DNA of 64,000 nucleotides. Source: Hylemonella gracilis (GTDB lineage: Bacteria > Pseudomonadota > Gammaproteobacteria > Burkholderiales > Burkholderiaceae_C). The stretch's first letter is position 1, and each line of letters starts with the position of its first letter. Below are positions 58,780-64,000 of the stretch, piece by piece. The notes beneath the pieces are model-generated. The model saw only the letters and a list, made by a program, of their open reading frames with translations, was not told the origin of the DNA and did not search any database. Location of the stretch: contig NZ_CP031395.1 in assembly GCF_004328645.1 (NCBI RefSeq), forward strand, positions 1,451,501 to 1,515,500. The letters run 5' to 3'. Position numbers and translations under genes: made by a program.

Positions 58780-59235
58780 GGACATATTCCTTGAAGCAAG
58801 TCGGAGATGAGCGCCGAGGCGACAGCCGTGCGCAGCCTGGAAATGAGAAACGCGGTGGAATCAGTGTGCATCCTTCGGTTGATTTGCAAGGGGTCCGGGT
58901 CGATATGACATGGGGCATGCATGACGCCGATTCATTTCGAGTGCCATGAGACATGACCGTAATAGGCGGGGCGGTTCGTGACTGTTCGGCAGCGCACATA
59001 GGAACATTAAGCAGATCGATTTGACGATCTTTGTTTCATTCATGGCATCTTCTGACAGGTCGGGGCCCTATGTTCGCTATCGAACAGACCCTGCTCCACA
59101 AGGCACCTTAGGGTTGGCCTCTGGTCGATTCCATTGATGGAAGGTCTTCGAAAGAGGCATGCAATTTTCGGATGCATGAGGAATTGATTCATGCCGAAAC
59201 CCTGCATTCATCTCAATCAAACAAAGGAAACCTTC
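58780..59235. other. Divergent regulatory region between yqjD and the BON-protein gene
   Basis: No gene is supported. The perfect palindrome TGTTCG-CTAT-CGAACA (59071-59086) is the main element. A similar TGTGCG-CTAA-CGCACG lies at 61649-61664. An AT-richer stretch at about 59000-59040 may carry promoters. Confidence 0.55.
59071..59086. promoter_or_regulatory. Palindromic operator TGTTCG-N4-CGAACA
   Basis: Perfect 6-bp arms around CTAT. It has the size of a Crp/Fnr-type site but differs from the TTGAT-N4-ATCAA of FNR. Two atypical Crp/Fnr regulators are encoded 1-2 kb downstream. Confidence 0.5.
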
Positions 59236-59544
59236 ATGAAAAAGAACACCATCGTCGCCGCGGTCACGCTGACCTTGCTGCTTGTGTCCGGCTGCGCCGT
59301 GACTCGGGGGCAGGAAACGGTTGGCGCCTACATCGATGACACCACCATCACCTCCTCCATCAAGGCGCGTTTCATCGACAACAGACAGGTCGATGCTTCG
59401 AGCATCCGGGTCGAAACCCTCAATGGGGTGGTTCAACTGTCGGGGTTTGCCAAAAATACGATGGAAAAAAGCACCGCGGAGAGCATTGCCAGCGATGTCA
59501 AGGGCGTGAAGTCCGTCAAGAACGAAATCGCTGTTCATCCGTGA
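59236..59544 (+). CDS. BON-domain lipoprotein
   Basis: A 102-residue protein. Lipoprotein signal MKKNTIVAAVTLTLLLVSGC, then one BON domain (ITSSIKARFIDNRQVDASSI, RVETLNGVVQLSGFA). BON proteins (OsmY-like) bind membranes and respond to osmotic stress. GGAAACC lies before ATG 59236. Confidence 0.88.
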   Translation: MKKNTIVAAVTLTLLLVSGCAVTRGQETVGAYIDDTTITSSIKARFIDNRQVDASSIRVETLNGVVQLSGFAKNTMEKSTAESIASDVKGVKSVKNEIAVHP

Positions 59545-59594
59545 GCAGTGGAGGTTTGTCGAGGAATTTCTTTCACATCAACCAAGGAATCACC

Positions 59595-59840
59595 ATGAAC
59601 TGGGACCGCATTGAAGGTAACTGGAAACAGATCGCCGGCAAGCTCAAGGAGCAATGGGGCAAGCTGACCGATGACGAGCTTCGTGTCATGGCCGGCAAGC
59701 GCGACCAACTGGTCGGGAAGATCCAGGAGCATTACAGCCTGGGCAAGGAAGATGCTGAAAAACAGGTGACCGTCTGGCAGTACAAGTTCAGCGATTTGTG
59801 GTTTGACGCGGAAAAGCAGCTCCAAGCAATCAAAAAGTAA
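59595..59840 (+). CDS. CsbD-family stress protein
   Basis: An 81-residue hydrophilic helical protein (MNWDRIEGNWKQIAGKLKEQ WGKLTDDELRVMAGKRDQLV in consecutive blocks), typical CsbD, induced under general stress in many bacteria. ATG 59595 has AAGGA upstream. 50 nt after the BON-protein gene. Confidence 0.9.
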   Translation: MNWDRIEGNWKQIAGKLKEQWGKLTDDELRVMAGKRDQLVGKIQEHYSLGKEDAEKQVTVWQYKFSDLWFDAEKQLQAIKK

Positions 59841-60026
59841 TTGCGGATTTTCCGATGACGACATAGTCGCTGGAAGTTGACCAGGAAGAACTTTGGGCCA
59901 TCGTGTGCGCTTGCAAACATGCCAGCGCGCATAATGGCCGCGCCCGCTGCCTGTGTGTTTGCACTTGAAATCGGCTTGGCGCAAAGTTTGATTTCAGGAG
60001 GTGGCTGACATGGCGACGGTTTGATC

Positions 60027-60743
60027 ATGGATCCGCGCGATCCGTTGAGCAATCAGCTCCTGGCTGCTCTGCCTGCCGAGGATAGGCGGCGCTGGCAGCC
60101 CCAACTGGAGTCTGTCGAATTGAAACTCGGGCAGGTGATGTATGAATCCGGCCGCGAGCAGGACTATGTGTATTTCCCCACGTCGGCCATCGTCTCCCTG
60201 TTGTATGTGACCGAGAATGGCTCGTCGGCCGAGATTGCCGTTGTCGGCTTCGAAGGCATCGTCGGTATTGCGCTGTTTCTAGGCGGGCAAACCTCACCCA
60301 GCCGGGGTGTGGTGCAGAGCGCGGGGCAGGCGTTTCGCCTCAAAGCTAGCGTTATCAAGGAAGAGTTCAATCATTCCTTGCCGGTCATGCATCTGATGCT
60401 GCGTTACGCCCAGGCGCTCATCGCGCAGATATCCCAGACCGCCGTCTGCAACCGGCATCATTCCGTGCAGCAGCAACTTTGCCGATGGCTGTTGATGAGC
60501 CTGGACCGACTTCCGGGTAATCATCTGCGCATGACCCAGGAACTGATCTCCAACATGCTGGGCGTGCGGCGCGAAGGCGTGACAGAAAACGCGCACAAAC
60601 TGCAGCAAGCGGGCCTGATCCGCTATGCGCGCGGGCATATCGAGGTGCTGGACCGACCAGGCTTGGAGCGGGTCGTCTGTGAGTGCTATAGCGTCGTCAA
60701 GAAGGAATACGACCGCCTGCTGCCCGCAGTGATCGCAATCTGA
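60027..60743 (+). CDS. Crp/Fnr-family regulator, copy 1
   Basis: A 238-residue protein. N-terminal cyclic-nucleotide-binding-like domain (about 15-140; VMYESGREQDYVYFPTSAIV, AEIAVVGFEGIVGI) without the PRSAxA phosphate cassette of true cAMP receptors and without an FNR Cys cluster. C-terminal winged helix (about 160-215: QQLCRWLLMSLDR, LGVRREGVTENA). The signal is unknown. ATG 60027 is preferred to TTG 60021. Homologous to the next gene. Confidence 0.88.
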   Translation: MDPRDPLSNQLLAALPAEDRRRWQPQLESVELKLGQVMYESGREQDYVYFPTSAIVSLLYVTENGSSAEIAVVGFEGIVGIALFLGGQTSPSRGVVQSAGQAFRLKASVIKEEFNHSLPVMHLMLRYAQALIAQISQTAVCNRHHSVQQQLCRWLLMSLDRLPGNHLRMTQELISNMLGVRREGVTENAHKLQQAGLIRYARGHIEVLDRPGLERVVCECYSVVKKEYDRLLPAVIAI

Positions 60744-60817
60744 CAATTGCAGAAGCCAACTCTGCGCGCGTCTTCAGATGCGCAGCCTTATGTGTGCTGC
60801 AGGACAGTCATCCGCAA

Positions 60818-60831
60818 CCTACATCGGTAGG
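60818..60831. promoter_or_regulatory. Inverted repeat CCTAC-ATCG-GTAGG upstream of the second Crp/Fnr-like gene
   Basis: A short palindrome (60818-60831) in the 177-nt gap between the two Crp/Fnr-like genes. Operator or hairpin role is not known. Confidence 0.35.
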
Positions 60832-60920
60832 CTGAGATTGCTAGGCCAGGGTTTCGGGTGCATGCTTGCTTTGGTGCACATGTCGCCGACTCTCGCCGGT
60901 TCAATCTAACGGAAGCCAGC

Positions 60921-61613
60921 ATGACAAGCCTTGGAAACCATCTGGTGCAATCACTGCCGCGCAAGGATCGGACCCGGTTTCTTTCTGAATGCCGGTCGGT
61001 CGAACTGGCGTTTGCCGAGATCCTCTGTGAACCCGGTGAACCCATGGACCACGTCTACTTCCCTGTCAACTGCGTTATCTCCTGCGTCGCATGCAAGGAA
61101 GGAGAGCCCAACCTGGAGGTCGGTATGGTGGGGAGCGAGGGCATGCTGGGGGATCATTTGGCCTTGGGTGTGTCGTCAGCCCCGTTCCACGCCTTGGTTC
61201 AGGCCCCCGGTCTGGTCTGGCGGATGAGGCGTGACCAGTTCCTCCAGCAACTGCGCGAGAGTGCCGCCTTGCAGCGTGTACTGCAGCGCTATCTTTACGT
61301 GCGTTTTGTGCAATTAGGCAATCAGGCGGTGTGTGCGCATTTCCACCAGGTCAATCCACGGCTGGCGCGCTGGCTGCTCATGAGCCAGGATCGTTCACAC
61401 GCTGACAGTTTTCACATGACGCATGAGTTCATGGCCTATCTGCTGGGCGTGCGCCGCGTTGGCATCACCAAGGCGGCAGGCAGCCTCCAGCGCGATGGCC
61501 TGATCAAATACCACCATGGTTTCCTGTCCGTGCTCGATCGTCCGGGCCTGGAGGCCGCCGCCTGCAACTGTTACGCCAAGGATGTCGCGGTTTACGACAA
61601 GCTGCTGCCTTGA
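60921..61613 (+). CDS. Crp/Fnr-family regulator, copy 2
   Basis: A 230-residue homologue of the previous protein with the same layout: sensor domain (EPGEPMDHVYFPVNCVISCV, LEVGMVGSEGMLGDHLALGV) and winged helix (ARWLLMSQDRS, LLGVRRVGITKAAGSL). Both lack canonical ligand motifs, so they form a pair of atypical regulators near stress genes. ATG 60921; an upstream ATG at 60858 is possible. Confidence 0.87.
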   Translation: MTSLGNHLVQSLPRKDRTRFLSECRSVELAFAEILCEPGEPMDHVYFPVNCVISCVACKEGEPNLEVGMVGSEGMLGDHLALGVSSAPFHALVQAPGLVWRMRRDQFLQQLRESAALQRVLQRYLYVRFVQLGNQAVCAHFHQVNPRLARWLLMSQDRSHADSFHMTHEFMAYLLGVRRVGITKAAGSLQRDGLIKYHHGFLSVLDRPGLEAAACNCYAKDVAVYDKLLP

Positions 61614-61648
61614 GTTTTGGCGGTGACCTTGCCAATCAAGTCCGCAAC

Positions 61649-61664
61649 TGTGCGCTAACGCACG
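61649..61664. promoter_or_regulatory. Palindrome TGTGCG-CTAA-CGCACG upstream of DUF3309
   Basis: Matches the operator-like site at 59071-59086 at 12 of 16 positions, with the same spacing. It lies 56 nt before the DUF3309 start. Confidence 0.45.
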
Positions 61665-61719
61665 GAAGAACGGAGCCTGGATGCTTAAGCTGCTCAGGGA
61701 CAACCATCTGGAGAATGCC

Positions 61720-61878
61720 ATGAGTCTGGGAACCCTGTTGCTGATCGTCCTCATCCTGATGCTGATAGGCGTCGTTCCCACTTGGCCGCACAGCCAGAAC
61801 TGGGGATACATGCCAAGCACTGCCCTGGGCGTCGTCGTGCTGGTGATCCTGGTGCTCTTGCTCATAGGGCGCATCTGA
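61720..61878 (+). CDS. DUF3309 small membrane protein
   Basis: A 52-residue protein, MSLGTLLLIVLILMLIGVVP followed by TWPHSQNWGYMPS and a second hydrophobic helix. The TWPHS..WGY motif is typical of DUF3309. ATG 61720 has GGAGA before it; an in-frame ATG 61681 would add 13 residues. Function unknown, stress-associated. Confidence 0.82.
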   Translation: MSLGTLLLIVLILMLIGVVPTWPHSQNWGYMPSTALGVVVLVILVLLLIGRI

Positions 61879-62031
61879 CCCGCTTCAGGGGCATCTGACC
61901 CTTCCAATGCGCGTTCGCATCTGAAACCCATGACCTGAAATGAAGCCACGTGCAGGGGCGCGGGTCCGGCGCGCACCCGCATCGATGGTCCGACTTACAC
62001 CAGTCTGAGTCTCTCTTCAGAGACCAGTCCG

Positions 62032-62072
62032 CAGGGATGACCCTGACTGATTCGTCATTCCCGGGATGACCC
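62032..62072 (+). other. Two tandem hairpins upstream of the Gdx gene; possible guanidine-II-like leader
   Basis: CAGGG-ATGA-CCCTG (62032-62045) and GGG-ATGA-CCC (62063-62072) show two stems with identical tetraloops 17 nt apart. The layout recalls the guanidine-II riboswitch, which has ACGR loops, but the loops here are ATGA. The second stem also competes with GTCAT...ATGAC (62054-62070). Confidence 0.25.
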
Positions 62073-62117
62073 AGACATATGGCGCTTCAGTGGCGCGGAT
62101 GCACCAGCAGAGGGGTC

Positions 62118-62432
62118 ATGGCTTGGCGGGTTCTGGTGATGGTGGGTCTGCTGGAGGTGGGCTGGACGGTGGGGCTGAAAAACACCGAAGGTTTCACGCG
62201 GCTCTGGCCGAGCGTGGGCACGGCGGCGACCATGGTGGTGAGCATCGGCCTGCTGGGCCTGGCCATGCGCACCTTGCCCGTGGGCACGGCCCACGCCATC
62301 TGGACCGGCATCGGCGTGGTCGGCACCGTGGCCCTGGGCATGTGGCTGTTCGGTGAGCCGGCGACGCTGCTGCGCCTGCTGTGCGTGGGGCTGATCCTCG
62401 TGGGCATCGTCAGGCTGAAGCTCATGGCCTGA
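62118..62432 (+). CDS. gdx: Gdx/SugE-type SMR guanidinium exporter
   Basis: A 104-residue small multidrug resistance protein with four transmembrane helices. The conserved Glu is E13 ([12 protein letters not shown]), followed by GFTRLWPS and [14 protein letters not shown], the Gdx/SugE signature rather than EmrE. Start ATG 62118 fits the MAW N-terminus of the family. Likely exports guanidinium with proton antiport. Confidence 0.9.
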   Translation: MAWRVLVMVGLLEVGWTVGLKNTEGFTRLWPSVGTAATMVVSIGLLGLAMRTLPVGTAHAIWTGIGVVGTVALGMWLFGEPATLLRLLCVGLILVGIVRLKLMA

Positions 62433-62456
62433 GGTTCATGGTCACTGGCCCCAGAC

Positions 62457-62482
62457 AAAAAAGACCGCCTGGGTAGGCGGTC
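62457..62482 (-). terminator. Rho-independent terminator after the thioesterase gene
   Basis: GACCGCC (62463-62469) and GGCGGTC (62476-62482) form a 7-bp stem; on the minus strand it is followed by TTTTTT. It lies 46 nt after the thioesterase stop. Confidence 0.82.
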
Positions 62483-62527
62483 TGGCAAGGGACAGACAGG
62501 GACTTGGGTTGCCGGCCAGAACGGGCC

Positions 62528-62965
62528 TCAGCTGCACAGCGCCCGGATGTCGGCTGGGATCGGGATGGCGCGGATGCCCACGCCGTCCTCGCGCCGCGCG
62601 GCAAAGATGCGGACCTCGTCGCATTCCATGATGAGGTCCATGCCGCCCTCGGCGGCCGCGTTCTCGCGTTCGATGCGGTAGCGCTGCACGAAGCTCTTGT
62701 CGCGCCATTCGGCCACGTGCACGCGGATGTGCAGCAGATCGCCGTAGCTGGCCGTCTTGACGAAGCGCGCATGCGTGTCGACCAAGGGTGTACCGATCAG
62801 GCCCAAGGTTTGTTCGGTTTCGTGCCAGGGCGGCACGCCGCTTTCGATGAAGAAATGGCGCGAGGCCGCGTCGATCCAACGGAAGAAATTCGGGAACCAG
62901 ACGATGTCTGCGGGATCGCAATCGCCGAACTCGACGCGCTGGAGATAGGTGATGGTATTCGACAT
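62528..62965 (-). CDS. Hotdog-fold acyl-CoA thioesterase (4-HBT type)
   Basis: A 145-residue 4-hydroxybenzoyl-CoA-thioesterase-like protein. The catalytic Asp is D17 in EFGDCDPADIVWFPNFFRW, close to the DPAGIV motif of the family. Substrate not determined. It precedes the terminator and follows the Bug-protein gene on the same strand after 128 nt. Confidence 0.87.
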   Translation of the reverse strand: MSNTITYLQRVEFGDCDPADIVWFPNFFRWIDAASRHFFIESGVPPWHETEQTLGLIGTPLVDTHARFVKTASYGDLLHIRVHVAEWRDKSFVQRYRIERENAAAEGGMDLIMECDEVRIFAARREDGVGIRAIPIPADIRALCS

Positions 62966-63093
62966 GGTGATGTTCACCGCTCGCCGCCGGGCTGCCCCAA
63001 GGCGAGCGACGGCCCCCAACCCAAGCAAAGCGCAGGACAAGCCTTTGCCTGGGAGCAGCGACTCGTGCAACGGCGGAGCGTGGGGGCCACCAT

Positions 63094-64000
63094 TCAATCG
63101 CCCTTGATGCCGCGTTCGCGGATCAGCTTGCCGAAGCGCTTGGAATCCTCGTCCGCCTTGGCGGCAAACTGTTTGGGCGTCATGGGCGCTGCGGCGCCGC
63201 CCACGGCGTTGATGCGCTCCTTCACGGCGGTCGTGCCTAGGATTTTGTTGATCTCGGTGTTCAGGCGCGTGACCACGGCGGCCGGCGTGCCCGCAGGCGC
63301 GTAGAAGCCGAAGTAGCTGTCGGCGTCAAAACCCTTGAGGCCGGTGGCCTCGTCCACGGTGGGCGTGTCGGGCACGATGGCCGCGCGGTGTGGGCTGCCC
63401 ACGGCCAGCAGCTTGAGCTTGCCCGACTGCACGTGCGGCAGGGCGATACCCGGGTCGAAAGAGAAGTCGATCTGGCCGGCCAGCAGGTCGTTCAGTGCCG
63501 GGGCCGCGCCCTTGTAGGGCACGTGCAGGGCGTCGGTGCCGGTCATGCTCTTGAACATTTCCCCGGCCAGGTGGGGCGAGCTGCCGTTGCCCGGCGAGCC
63601 GTAGGACAGCTTGCCCGGGTTGGCCTTGAGGTAGGCGACGAATTCCTGGGCGTTGTTCACCGGCAGGTCCTTGCGCACCACCAGGAAGACAGCCACGCGC
63701 GCGACCGCGGCCACGGGCACGATGTCCTTGGCCGGGTTAAAGGGCATCTTGTCGTAGATGTGCGGGTTCACCGACACCAGGCCGCCCGAGCCCATCAGCA
63801 GGGTGTAGCCGTCTGCCGCCGACTTGGCGACCGCGTCGCCGCCGATGTTGCCGCCCGAACCGGCGCGGTTTTCCACCACCACCGGTTGACCCATCACGTC
63901 CTGCAGCGGCGCCGTGACCAGACGGCCCAGGGTGTCGGCCACGCCGCCGGGCGGGAAGGTCACGATCACCTTGACCGGTTTGTTCGGGTAGGCCTGGGCG
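63094..64000 (-). CDS. Bug/TctC-family periplasmic binding protein (5' end outside window)
   Basis: 302 residues are visible and the frame is open to the window edge, so the signal peptide is missing. AYPNKPVKVIVTFPPGGVAD, GQPVVVENRAGSGGNIGG, HVPYKGAAPALNDLLAGQID and GFYAPAGTPAAVVTRLN are the Bug family hallmarks. These proteins bind carboxylates or aromatic acids in the periplasm and are expanded in Burkholderiales. Confidence 0.93.
   Translation of the reverse strand, partial: AQAYPNKPVKVIVTFPPGGVADTLGRLVTAPLQDVMGQPVVVENRAGSGGNIGGDAVAKSAADGYTLLMGSGGLVSVNPHIYDKMPFNPAKDIVPVAAVARVAVFLVVRKDLPVNNAQEFVAYLKANPGKLSYGSPGNGSSPHLAGEMFKSMTGTDALHVPYKGAAPALNDLLAGQIDFSFDPGIALPHVQSGKLKLLAVGSPHRAAIVPDTPTVDEATGLKGFDADSYFGFYAPAGTPAAVVTRLNTEINKILGTTAVKERINAVGGAAAPMTPKQFAAKADEDSKRFGKLIRERGIKGD

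Noticed and set aside
61879..62117. Guanidine-I (ykkC) riboswitch
   Set aside because: The conserved ykkC core segments could not be recognised.

Overview
The window is high-GC DNA from a betaproteobacterium of the Burkholderiales, most likely the family Comamonadaceae. This rests on gene order (yicC-gmk-rpoZ-spoT, rph-rdgB-hemW), the Bug/TctC-type binding protein, the gcl-hyi-glxR glyoxylate locus with an associated glycerate kinase, and a REP-like repeat with the TTCGACAGGCTCAGCCC core. It is chromosomal and mostly housekeeping, with one degraded accessory island.

Layout. 1-10.8 kb: end of a LuxR regulator, tRNA-Arg(ACG), greB, then on the minus strand yicC-gmk-rpoZ-spoT, and on the plus strand a Ser/Thr kinase, rph, rdgB, hemW and a CBS-domain protein. 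11.0-16.0 kb: a MacA-MacB-NodT tripartite exporter. 16.1-29.8 kb: a large iron-responsive block marked by three Fur-box-like sites. It holds (i) PepSY, DUF2271, DUF4198, ApbE and a membrane flavodoxin-reductase, (ii) imelysin, di-haem DUF1111, imelysin and DUF1513, and (iii) piuC with a TonB-dependent siderophore receptor. 30.2-36.6 kb: rnk, a patatin lipoprotein, SDR with AraC, DJ-1 with MocR, and an alpha/beta hydrolase. 36.6-45.1 kb: an AT-richer accessory island next to tRNA-Ser(TGA), with a metallophosphoesterase, a membrane-anchored GNAT-like protein, a HEAT-like protein, a truncated TnsA, an IS21-type remnant and the C-terminal half of a UvrD/GajB-like helicase. 45.3-50.6 kb: two paralogous receiver-TPR proteins flanking hipBA. 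50.9-57.7 kb: the gcl-hyi-glxR glyoxylate operon, its LysR regulator and glycerate kinase. 57.7-64 kb: YqjD-YqjE-YqjK membrane stress proteins, BON and CsbD proteins, two Crp/Fnr-like regulators, DUF3309, a Gdx/SugE exporter, a thioesterase and a truncated Bug protein.

The most interesting candidate system is the first part of the iron block. The DUF2271 protein carries a D-G-I-S-G-A-T stretch that looks like the ApbE flavinylation signature. It sits between a PepSY membrane protein and an ApbE plus a membrane-anchored flavodoxin-reductase, behind a Fur-like box. This suggests an iron-starvation-induced chain that carries electrons from the cytoplasm to a covalently flavinylated periplasmic protein, perhaps to reduce ferric siderophores.

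A caution on the sequence itself: five genes (macA, the DUF1513 gene, hipA, the second receiver-TPR gene and yqjD) each have their frame broken at or beside a G or C run, and each is restored by adding one base there. This points to homopolymer undercalling in the assembly unless the breaks are real.
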